This document shows positions 5,775 through 12,044 of a stretch of DNA of 12,044 bases, piece after piece. The translations under genes were made by a program, and so were the position numbers. The stretch is from the NCBI GenBank assembly GCA_011605715.1, contig JAAOZO010000168.1:1-12044 (forward strand), in the 5' to 3' direction. Position 1 is the stretch's first letter. Each line of letters begins with the position of its first letter. The notes beneath the pieces were generated by a model. It did not search any database. It worked only from the letters and a program-made list of their open reading frames with translations, and was not told the origin of the DNA. This DNA is from Nitrososphaerota archaeon. GTDB taxonomy: Archaea > Thermoproteota > EX4484-205 > JAAOZO01.

Positions 5775-6800
5775 TTGAGCGAGACGCTGGTTAACTTATT
5801 CAAGGAATATGGACTAAAAGAGTACGAAGCAAAAGCTTATGTTTCTCTACTCTTTTCGAGAGAGTTAACTGCTTCAGAGCTTTCTAGGGTATCTGAAATA
5901 CCACAACCTAGAATATACGACGTGCTTAATAGTTTAAAATTAAAAGGTCTAGTGGAAATAAGGCAAGAAAGACCACAGAAGTTTAGGGCTGTTGATCCAA
6001 AGATAGCGTTGCAAATACTTTCAAACGACCTTTTAGCTAGGTTAAGCAATGTTAGACAGACAATATTTTCAGAAATTGAAAAACTTAAGCCTCAGGATCA
6101 GTCTTTGCTCTTAGAGGAACCAAACGTTTGGATAATAAGAAATCTTGACAAAGCAAAACAAAAGATAAAGTCGCTCATAGAAGCAGCAAACGTAGACATT
6201 GTTATGTCTTCTTCAGCTAGCTTGGTAAATGAATTTGTAGATAGCATCATATCTGTAACTCATAGCAGGAAAAATGTAACCGTTGCAGTAGTTTGCTACT
6301 GTGATGAATCCAAAGTTCAAATAAACTCCAATGAAGCAGTACTACTTAAACAAAGGCCAACACCAAGTCTACCAATAATAATGATCGATGGGACATATTG
6401 CATTGTGTTAGCTGAAGACTACTCTTTAGAGCTTGGAGAACCAGAACTTATGCGCATACTAAGTGACTTTTTCTACTACTCTGTTTGGAGACCAAGTAAA
6501 ACTTTAACTAAGTTTAAGCTGGACCAAGAAAAGACAACTTCACACATATGGCTTGCAATTGAGATGATTAAGACGATGAAAAAAGAGGACATAACAATAA
6601 AGGTAAGTGGATTCGAAAGAAAATCAAGAAACGTTATAGAAGTTGAAGGAAGCGTTGTAGACTACAAGCTTGACCCTCAAGGAATCTTTAAGAATTTCAC
6701 GTTACTAAGTGGTGGAAAGAAATATTTAGTGGGGGGACTGGGAGCAAGCGTTGAGGATGTAGAAGCTAGACTAATAACCATTTCAAAGAAACAAAAATAA
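5775..6800 (+). CDS. TrmB-like transcriptional regulator, sugar-sensing
   Basis: Starting at TTG 5775, which follows GAGGAG (5764-5769) by 5 bases, the protein is 341 residues. Residues 1-75 are a winged helix-turn-helix of the TrmB type: GLKEYEAKAYVSLL, then ELTASELSRVSEIPQPRIYDV as the recognition region, and LKLKGLVEIRQERPQKFRAVDP as the wing. A linker with coiled-coil character (about 75-110) leads to a phospholipase-D-like middle domain and a C-terminal beta domain ending in VEGSVVDYKL and YLVGGLGASVEDVEA, the ligand-binding part in TrmB/TrmBL proteins. Family members bind sugars or sugar phosphates and switch transport and glycolytic genes. nagA follows after 15 bases, so it is probably co-transcribed and a likely target or inducer source. 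An earlier in-frame TTG at 5754 is the alternative start. Confidence 0.88.
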   Translation: MSETLVNLFKEYGLKEYEAKAYVSLLFSRELTASELSRVSEIPQPRIYDVLNSLKLKGLVEIRQERPQKFRAVDPKIALQILSNDLLARLSNVRQTIFSEIEKLKPQDQSLLLEEPNVWIIRNLDKAKQKIKSLIEAANVDIVMSSSASLVNEFVDSIISVTHSRKNVTVAVVCYCDESKVQINSNEAVLLKQRPTPSLPIIMIDGTYCIVLAEDYSLELGEPELMRILSDFFYYSVWRPSKTLTKFKLDQEKTTSHIWLAIEMIKTMKKEDITIKVSGFERKSRNVIEVEGSVVDYKLDPQGIFKNFTLLSGGKKYLVGGLGASVEDVEARLITISKKQK

Positions 6801-6815
6801 GAGGTTTTAGTAACT

Positions 6816-7976
6816 TTGAGCAATTGTGAAATTCTCATCAAGAATGCTAAGATAATAAACCCAAGTTATGAAACACATGCAGACATATTAATTTCTAATG
6901 GAAAGATAAAGAAAATTGGAAAAGATGTTGACAATGAAGGAATAAAACAAGTGATCGACGCATCTGGGAAACTAGTTTTCCCTGGTTTCATAGATGTTCA
7001 TATACAAGGAGCTAATGGTTATGACATTCTAGATGAAGACAAGAACGCAATAAAAGAAATTTCAAAGAAAATCACCGAATTTGGAGTGACTGGATTCTTG
7101 GCAACTACAGTATACAAACCAAGACAAGAAAATAAGCATGTCGAACTTTCCTTAAAAGGAGTTTCTGAAGGTTTAGAAGGAGCAAGATTTTTAGGATTTC
7201 ATTTAGAAGGTCCTTTCATTTCAAAGGAGAAAAAAGGAATGATCCAAGAGTCTTCCTTGTGTGAACCTTCTGAAAAAGTTCTCTTGGAAATACTAAAGAA
7301 GTGCAATGGCAACCTTAGGATGATGACTATTGCACCTGAGCTTGATGGAGCTCATAGGTTAATTGAGGTTCTTTTTAAGAATAACGTTATTCCTTCTTTT
7401 GGACACTCTGCTGCAAACTACGAAGAAACTTTAGAAGCGATAAAAATAGGAGTAAAGCATGTTACCCATCTCTTCAACGCAATGAACCCAATCCATCATA
7501 GGTCACCAGGACCAATAATAGCAATCTTGGAGTCTCAAGAAGTTACAGCTCAGCTTATAGTAGATGGAGCACACATTCATCCAAGCGTTGTTAAGTTTAT
7601 AAGTAAGGCTTTAGGAGAAGATAGAATATTGTTGATAACTGATGGAGTTAGGTCACTAGGACTACCTGATGGAAAGTATGTTTATGACGGAATCGAGTAT
7701 ATATCGAAAAACGGAACTTCGAGGTACACAGATGGCACATTAATTGGAACTTCTATAGGAATAAGTGAGCTTGCGAAGCGCTTTATTATGTTTACAGGAT
7801 TTCCTTTAAGAACAATCGCAAAAGTTGCCTCGTATAATGCAGCAAAGCTATTAAACTTAGAGAAAAGAAAGGGAAGCATAGAAGAAGGAAAAGATGCAGA
7901 TATAGCGATTTTGGACGAAAACTTTAAAGTTTATGCAACTTTAGTTGAAGGAAAAGTTGTTTTCCTAAGAGCTTAG
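6816..7976 (+). CDS. nagA: N-acetylglucosamine-6-phosphate deacetylase (NagA family)
   Basis: This amidohydrolase-superfamily protein (386 residues, usual length) removes acetate from N-acetylglucosamine 6-phosphate. It starts at TTG 6816, with GAGG 11 bases upstream. Visible motifs are FIDVHIQGANGYD at 58-70, F-H-L-E131-G-P-F (metal Glu), G-H197-S (metal His), H215-V-T-H218-L-F-N-A-M (metal His and substrate loop), HHRSPGP near 227, V-D-G-A-H253-I-H255, and I-T-D276-G as catalytic Asp. The C-terminal KGSIEEGKDADIAILD forms the small beta domain. The first metal motif is H62-x-Q64 rather than the H-x-H of two-metal NagA or the Q-x-N of the Escherichia coli enzyme. It forms a likely operon with the TrmB-like regulator. 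No nagB, kinase or chitin-degrading gene is in the window. A related deacetylase with another N-acetyl sugar is possible. Confidence 0.9.
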   Translation: MSNCEILIKNAKIINPSYETHADILISNGKIKKIGKDVDNEGIKQVIDASGKLVFPGFIDVHIQGANGYDILDEDKNAIKEISKKITEFGVTGFLATTVYKPRQENKHVELSLKGVSEGLEGARFLGFHLEGPFISKEKKGMIQESSLCEPSEKVLLEILKKCNGNLRMMTIAPELDGAHRLIEVLFKNNVIPSFGHSAANYEETLEAIKIGVKHVTHLFNAMNPIHHRSPGPIIAILESQEVTAQLIVDGAHIHPSVVKFISKALGEDRILLITDGVRSLGLPDGKYVYDGIEYISKNGTSRYTDGTLIGTSIGISELAKRFIMFTGFPLRTIAKVASYNAAKLLNLEKRKGSIEEGKDADIAILDENFKVYATLVEGKVVFLRA

Positions 7977-7982
7977 AAAAAC

Positions 7983-9155
7983 TTAAAACCTTCCAACGTA
8001 TGCATTTTTACAAATTTCTATTAGTTTTTCTTTGTTCAACTCAATAGGACTGTTTGATAAGTTCCTTGAGTAGTTTTGAGTTACATCCTCGACCATAGTG
8101 TTAATCTCGTCCTCTTTTACGCCTATTTCTCTTAAGTTTCGAGGTATCCTTAAAGCATCTAACAATAAGGAGATATCTTTCAAAAGAAGTCTTGATTTTA
8201 CAACGTTGTCTGGGGAAGAATGACCTAGTGCTTCAGAAAGCTCAGCAAACCGATCTGTCATGAACGGCGCTTCATACTCAAGAGAACTAACTAGGAAAGT
8301 TGCATTAGCTAAGCCATGAGGTATTCCATAATGTGTAGTTAAATAATAACCAAGTGCATGAACTACGTTGGTGCTGGTTATGTTGATCGAAAGCCCTGCA
8401 AGCATGCTTGCGTACATCATCCAAGCCTTTGCTTCGAGATCGCCACTAAAAGCTCTAGGTAAATTGTTCAGTATTATTCTTATACTTTCCTTAGATAGCA
8501 TGTCTGAAAAAACTGTTGAATTCTTAGAGAAGAAAGACTCAAGTGCATGTGAAAGGGCATCTAAGCCTGTTGACGCAACAAGATTTGGAGGCAGAGTGTA
8601 CAAGGTATCTGGATCTAAAATTGATAGCTTTGGAAAGAGCGCAGGTCCACCGATAGCTAATTTTCTCTTTTGTTTTAAGTCAGTAAGAACTGAATATTTG
8701 CTTACTTCACTACCAGTCCCTGCTGTTGTTGGCAAAGCTACAAGTGGTACTGTATTAACGTTAACATTCATAACACCTAAGAAGTTTTGTATCCTTACAC
8801 CACTAGAGTACGCTAGGGAAATAGCTTTTGCAGCATCAATTACGCTTCCTCCACCAAAGGCAAGCACAAAACTAACGTTCGTTTTTCTTGCTAGCATTGC
8901 TCCTGCTTCAACAGTTTCAACAGAAGGATTTGGCTCAATTCTATCATAAACGTATGTTTCACAGTTAATTTTTTTAAGCTCATTCTTCAATAGGTCAAGG
9001 TAGCCTGTTCTTCTAGCAAAATTTGACCCAGAAACTAAGAGACAACTTTTACCAAAGTCGTATTGCTTTAAATATTCGCTCAATTCTTTAATTGCGCCCC
9101 TTTTAAATACAACGCTTGTTGGATATGAAAAGTTAAGTTGGATTTCTTTGCTCAT
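7983..9155 (-). CDS. Iron-containing (type III) alcohol dehydrogenase family
   Basis: The 390-residue protein has the full Fe-ADH architecture. The N-terminal dinucleotide domain carries GGGSVIDAAK at 101-110 and LPTTAGTGSE at 141-150. The C-terminal helical domain holds the four metal ligands D199, H203, H266 and H280, seen in TGLDALSHALES, VVHALGYYL and IPHGLANA. Such enzymes use NAD(P)H to interconvert alcohols and aldehydes or ketones, with Fe2+ or Zn2+; some relatives act on glycerol, lactaldehyde or phosphonates, so the substrate stays open. All ligands are intact, so it should be active. The ATG at 9155 follows a TATA box near 9190 on the minus strand. The gene converges on nagA with only 6 bases between stop codons and shares its upstream region with the divergent hsp20. 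Confidence 0.92.
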   Translation of the reverse strand: MSKEIQLNFSYPTSVVFKRGAIKELSEYLKQYDFGKSCLLVSGSNFARRTGYLDLLKNELKKINCETYVYDRIEPNPSVETVEAGAMLARKTNVSFVLAFGGGSVIDAAKAISLAYSSGVRIQNFLGVMNVNVNTVPLVALPTTAGTGSEVSKYSVLTDLKQKRKLAIGGPALFPKLSILDPDTLYTLPPNLVASTGLDALSHALESFFSKNSTVFSDMLSKESIRIILNNLPRAFSGDLEAKAWMMYASMLAGLSINITSTNVVHALGYYLTTHYGIPHGLANATFLVSSLEYEAPFMTDRFAELSEALGHSSPDNVVKSRLLLKDISLLLDALRIPRNLREIGVKEDEINTMVEDVTQNYSRNLSNSPIELNKEKLIEICKNAYVGRF

Positions 9156-9183
9156 TCTTTTCGTTTATTTTAAACTTTTTAGT

Positions 9184-9200
9184 GCCTTATAAAACTTTTT
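9184..9200 (-). promoter_or_regulatory. TATA promoter of the Fe-ADH gene
   Basis: Read on the minus strand, AAAAAGTTTTATAAGGC (9200-9184) has a BRE-like A run and a TATA box centred near 9190. A start near 9164 gives a leader of about nine bases before the ATG at 9155. Confidence 0.5.
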
Positions 9201-9208
9201 AGTTGGAA

Positions 9209-9269
9209 ATCATGTTTATAAATACAAAACAAAAATTTAAATTTAAACGAAGTAACTATAAGTAGGTGA
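9209..9269 (+). promoter_or_regulatory. hsp20 promoter region with palindrome and Shine-Dalgarno
   Basis: GTTTATAAATAC at 9214-9225 is a TATA candidate about 60 bases before the hsp20 ATG, predicting a leader of around 33 bases. Between it and the gene lies an A/T palindrome (AAATTTAAATTT at 9233-9244, extended by TTTAAA to 9247), which could be an operator or a second TATA-like element. AGGTGA at 9264-9269 is a ribosome site 7 bases before the ATG; the leader with a ribosome site differs from the short leaders elsewhere in the window. Confidence 0.5.
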
Positions 9270-9276
9270 AAGCAAA

Positions 9277-9849
9277 ATGGAAGACGACATCGATGAATGG
9301 TTTAGAAAGAGGCGTAGGTACTTCGAAGACATAATGAAGGAAATTGAAAGAGAAATTGACGAGCTTTTTAGGGAATCCTTCAAGGAGTTTGAAAGCGAGG
9401 TACCGAGGGAGCTAGTAAGAGAGAGGAGCCTGCCCGATGGAAGTAAAGTTAGAGAATTTGGACCATTTGTTTACGGATATTCTGTCACAATAGGGCCTGA
9501 TGGAGAACCTGTAGTACGAGAATTTGGGAATTTTAGGCCAGAAGGGAGAAAAGGCATTGAAGTTAAAAAGCTAAGAGAACCATTGGTTGACGTTATTGAA
9601 GAAGAAGATAAAATAAGGGTAGTTGCTGAAATTCCAGGCGTCGAAAAAAGCGATATAAACTTATACGCTACGGAAAACAAACTAACAATAAAAGTTGACA
9701 CTCCACAAAGGAAGTACTATAGAGAAGTAGACTTGCCAGCAAAGGTTGATCCAAAGCAGTCAAAATCAACTTATAAGAATGGAGTACTGGAAGTAGACTT
9801 AAAGAAAGTGAAGGAAGAGTCTAAGGGGACACCTCTAAAAGTAGAGTAA
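9277..9849 (+). CDS. Hsp20/alpha-crystallin small heat shock protein
   Basis: The 190-residue protein is an ATP-independent holdase that binds unfolding proteins. The N-terminal 45 residues are a highly charged helix with coiled-coil character (YFEDIMKEIEREIDELF). Residues 50-92 hold GPFVYGYSVTIGPDG and VREFGN, a segment shared by archaeal Hsp20 proteins. The alpha-crystallin domain covers about 100-177, with REPLVDVIEEEDKIRVVAEI, PGVEKSDINLYATENKLTI and the closing KNGVLEVDL, which corresponds to the A-x-x-x-x-G-V-L motif with Tyr/Lys in the variable positions. The short C-terminal tail ends in TPLKVE, a possible IXI-type contact (L-K-V). The ATG has a ribosome site 7 bases upstream. Cdc48 converges on it from the right with 34 bases between stops, and hydrophobic clients held by Hsp20 could be handed to that unfoldase, though this is inference. 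Confidence 0.93.
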   Translation: MEDDIDEWFRKRRRYFEDIMKEIEREIDELFRESFKEFESEVPRELVRERSLPDGSKVREFGPFVYGYSVTIGPDGEPVVREFGNFRPEGRKGIEVKKLREPLVDVIEEEDKIRVVAEIPGVEKSDINLYATENKLTIKVDTPQRKYYREVDLPAKVDPKQSKSTYKNGVLEVDLKKVKEESKGTPLKVE

Positions 9850-9853
9850 GAAA

Positions 9854-9880
9854 ATTATTTTTTTATATTTACAAATTTTT
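9854..9880 (+). terminator. T-rich terminator region between hsp20 and cdc48
   Basis: Runs of T (9858-9864 and 9876-9880) lie immediately after the hsp20 stop within the 34-base convergent gap. They fit U-rich termination of the hsp20 transcript. The minus-strand face is A/T-rich but lacks an equally long T run. Confidence 0.5.
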
Positions 9881-9883
9881 ATT

Positions 9884-12044
9884 CTAGGCTAGACTGCTCT
9901 CATAGGAAGAAAGGAATCTTTCTGATACTTGCTTGTACATGCTAATATGTTTCTTGATCGTTGGATCTAACTTCTTTAGAGCTTCTTCAAAGTGCCTCAT
10001 TTCCACCTTTATTTCTTTCAAATTATTTTTTGCAGTTTCAGGGCTATTCTTCTTAATGTATTCTTTTATTGCTAACATAGAAGCAGTTTCACAGATGGCC
10101 GAAATGTCTGCTCCAGTATAGCCTTCTGTCATTTCTGCAAGTTTGTCAAAGTTAACATCAGAAGCCAGAGGCTTTTTCTTGGTGTGTATTTTAAATATTT
10201 CTTTTCTAGCCTCTAGGTCTGGAGGTGGAACGTAAATAAGCCTGTCAAACCTTCCAGGTCTAAGTAAAGCAGGATCTACGATATCTGGTCTGTTGGTCGC
10301 AGCAATTACTACTACATTACTCAACTCTTCAAGACCATCGAGTTCTGTTAGTAGTTGAGCAACTACCCTCTCAGTAACATTTGAATCCGAAACTCCGTAA
10401 CCTCTAGCTGGCGCAATACTATCTACTTCGTCGATAAAGACTATGCATGGTGCGGCTTGTTTAGCCTTTCTGAATATTTCCCTAACTGCTCTCTCAGATT
10501 CTCCAACCCATTTGCTTAAGATTTCTGGTCCTTTTATACTTATAAAGTTGGCTTCACTTTCATTTGCCAATGCCTTAGCTAGTAACGTTTTACCAGTTCC
10601 AGGAGGACCAAATAAGAACACACCCTTGGGAGGTTTGGTGTTCGTGTATTCAAAGACTTCGCCATACTTTAAAGGCCATTCTACAGCTTCTTGAAGTTCT
10701 TCTTTTACGTTAGCTAAGCCTCCAACATCTTCCCAATGTACATTTGGAACCTCAACTAAGACTTCTCTCATAGCACTTGGTTCAACATCTTTTAAGGCAT
10801 CTTGAAAGTCTTGCATTGTAACTTGAATTTTGTTCAAAACTTCTGCAGGAATTTTCTCTGCCTCGAGGTCTATTTCTGGTAAAACTCTTCTCAATGCTCT
10901 CATTGCAGCTTCTTTGCAAAGTGCAGCAAGATCTGCTCCAACAAAGCCATGTGTTACGTTTGCAATTCTTGTAAGGTCTACATCTTTAGCTAAGGGCATC
11001 CCCCTAGTATGAATTTGTAGTATTTCTAACCTTCCTTGCCTATCAGGAACGCCTATTTCTATTTCCCTATCGAACCTTCCAGGTCTTCTTAACGCAGGGT
11101 CTAGAGCATTTGGCCTATTCGTTGCACCTATTACCACAACTTTCCCTCTTGACTCAAGACCATCCATCAAAGCAAGAAGCTGAGAAACAACTCTTTTTTC
11201 TACTTCTCCAGTAACTTCTTCTCTTTTTGGAGCAATACTATCAATTTCATCTATGAATATTATGCTTGGCGCGTTCTCTTTTGCTTGCTTGAATATTTCC
11301 CTTAGCCTTTCTTCACTTTCCCCATAGAATTTGCTCATAATCTCTGGACCACTTATTGAAAAGAAATTAGCATTACTTTCGCTTGCAACTGCCTTAGCTA
11401 GTAACGTTTTACCAGTTCCAGGAGGGCCATAAAGCAAAACTCCCTTTGGAGCCTCGATACCTAACCTCTCAAACAACTCCGGATGCCTTAAAGGAAGCTC
11501 AACCATTTCTCTTATCTTTTGGATGGCATCTCTGAGACCACCTATATCCTCGTAGCTGATTCTTGGAACACCACTTGGAATACCTTTAGCAACTTCTTCA
11601 CTTATCACAATGTTTGTCTCTGGAGTTATTATTACTGCTTCAACTGGTGGTGAGATTCCTGTGACAACAAAGTCAACCTTATTTCTCATTATGTTTACTG
11701 TTACTATATCTCCTCTCGCGACAACCCTTCCTTCAAGCAACTGAAGTATGTACGACTCGCCTCCAAAGATTCTTAAAGGTTGAGTTGGTGCTAAAGTAAC
11801 TTTTTCTGCGATCTTTGCTTCAACTTTTTTAACCGTAACTTTATCATCTAAGCCAACTCCAGCATTTTCTCTTGTTTGCTTATCCATTCTAATTATTTCT
11901 TTTCCAGAATCTTCAGGTCTACTGTGCCAGTAAATTGCAAACGTTCTCTTCTTCCCAACAATTTCAACTACGTCACCAGAGGTTAAACCTAGTTCTCTTG
12001 CCACTTGAGGGTCAATCCTAACTATCCCCCTTCCAGCATCGCTC
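9884..12044 (-). CDS. Cdc48/VAT-type AAA+ ATPase (N-terminus outside window)
   Basis: The frame is open to the right edge; the GTG at 12004 is internal, because the codons before it read SDAGRGIVRIDPQ, the conserved VAT N-domain segment. The start therefore lies beyond 12044. Order: N domain (double-psi barrel and beta-clam, ending near 11560), D1 with GPPGTGKT (about 11409-11432), IIFIDEIDSIAPK and RRPGRFDRE, and D2 with GPPGTGKT (about 10590-10613), IVFIDEVDSIAPA and LRPGRFDRL. Both P-loops and Walker B acids are intact. Cdc48 is a hexameric cytoplasmic unfoldase that pulls apart protein complexes and can feed the 20S proteasome. Many archaeal homologues end in a hydrophobic-Tyr-x motif for proteasome docking; this one ends SSYESSLA, without it. 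Its promoter is outside the window. Confidence 0.96.
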   Translation of the reverse strand, partial: SDAGRGIVRIDPQVARELGLTSGDVVEIVGKKRTFAIYWHSRPEDSGKEIIRMDKQTRENAGVGLDDKVTVKKVEAKIAEKVTLAPTQPLRIFGGESYILQLLEGRVVARGDIVTVNIMRNKVDFVVTGISPPVEAVIITPETNIVISEEVAKGIPSGVPRISYEDIGGLRDAIQKIREMVELPLRHPELFERLGIEAPKGVLLYGPPGTGKTLLAKAVASESNANFFSISGPEIMSKFYGESEERLREIFKQAKENAPSIIFIDEIDSIAPKREEVTGEVEKRVVSQLLALMDGLESRGKVVVIGATNRPNALDPALRRPGRFDREIEIGVPDRQGRLEILQIHTRGMPLAKDVDLTRIANVTHGFVGADLAALCKEAAMRALRRVLPEIDLEAEKIPAEVLNKIQVTMQDFQDALKDVEPSAMREVLVEVPNVHWEDVGGLANVKEELQEAVEWPLKYGEVFEYTNTKPPKGVFLFGPPGTGKTLLAKALANESEANFISIKGPEILSKWVGESERAVREIFRKAKQAAPCIVFIDEVDSIAPARGYGVSDSNVTERVVAQLLTELDGLEELSNVVVIAATNRPDIVDPALLRPGRFDRLIYVPPPDLEARKEIFKIHTKKKPLASDVNFDKLAEMTEGYTGADISAICETASMLAIKEYIKKNSPETAKNNLKEIKVEMRHFEEALKKLDPTIKKHISMYKQVSERFLSSYESSLA
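10571..10606 (-). repeat. 36-base exact repeat, D2 P-loop copy
   Basis: The segment coding for PPGTGKTLLAKA in the second ATPase domain is identical, base for base, to 11390-11425 in the first domain. It is internal homology of the tandem AAA+ domains, but identical at all synonymous sites. Confidence 0.8.
11390..11425 (-). repeat. 36-base exact repeat, D1 P-loop copy
   Basis: This partner of 10571-10606 codes for the same 12 residues of the first ATPase domain. The flanking bases diverge at once on the side 3' to the match on the plus strand (GGACCA against GGGCCA begins the divergence). Confidence 0.8.

Noticed and set aside
8368..8949. A 193-codon plus-strand frame inside the Fe-ADH gene
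   Set aside because: The minus-strand enzyme has all its metal and nucleotide motifs in this span; the opposite frame has no recognisable features and is a shadow.
12002..12004. GTG at 12004 as the Cdc48 start
   Set aside because: The codons before it, up to the window edge, read the conserved DAGRGIVRIDPQ of the VAT N-domain, so the gene continues outside the window.
1..12044. tRNA, rRNA or CRISPR repeats
   Set aside because: No cloverleaf, rRNA core motif or regularly spaced repeats were seen on either strand by eye; all larger gaps were examined.

Overview
The window is archaeal DNA, A+T-rich and dominated by lysine, glutamate and isoleucine codons, with AGA/AGG arginine and ATA isoleucine codons throughout and several TTG starts. 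TATA boxes lie about 25-35 bases upstream of many starts, as expected for short-leader or leaderless transcripts. The gene set (Cdc48/VAT, Hsp20, HypA with a Mrp-type partner, TrmB-like regulator, VapBC and TnpB relics) fits a thermophilic archaeon, probably of the Thermoproteota side. The species or class cannot be fixed from this sequence alone.

Layout. 2-718 (+) is the 3' end of a nucleoside/sugar-type ABC transporter permease. 719-1515 has no intact gene but holds a decayed vapBC toxin-antitoxin pair: vapB is broken by three single-base indels, and vapC has lost its middle while keeping both ends. 1516-2607 (+) is a serine beta-lactamase-fold hydrolase and 2655-2912 (+) a small orphan protein. 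On the minus strand, hypA (4126-3683) and a Mrp/MinD-family ATPase (3679-2900) form a two-gene operon for [NiFe] hydrogenase nickel insertion; the ATPase is best read as the archaeal HypB substitute (HypB-AT). A divergent promoter region separates hypA from a fold-type-I aminotransferase (4259-5476, +). 5506-5684 (-) is a remnant of an IS605-type tnpB. A TrmB-like regulator (5775-6800, +) is followed after 15 bases by N-acetylglucosamine-6-phosphate deacetylase (6816-7976, +). An iron-type alcohol dehydrogenase (9155-7983, -) converges on it with a 6-base gap. An Hsp20 chaperone (9277-9849, +) converges on a Cdc48/VAT AAA+ ATPase (from the right edge to 9884, -), whose N-terminus lies outside the window.

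How the genes fit together. Three themes can be seen: hydrogenase maturation (hypA plus ATPase), amino-sugar handling (TrmB-like regulator plus NagA, perhaps linked to the serine hydrolase and the permease), and protein quality control (Hsp20 facing Cdc48). Two separate selfish-element relics, vapBC and tnpB, occupy the two largest gene-poor stretches. I found no tRNA, rRNA, CRISPR array or intact mobile element, and no clearly undescribed system. The most informative signals are the two relics, the nickel-chaperone pair, the unusual metal-site residues of NagA, and an exact 36-base match between the two ATPase domains of the Cdc48 gene.
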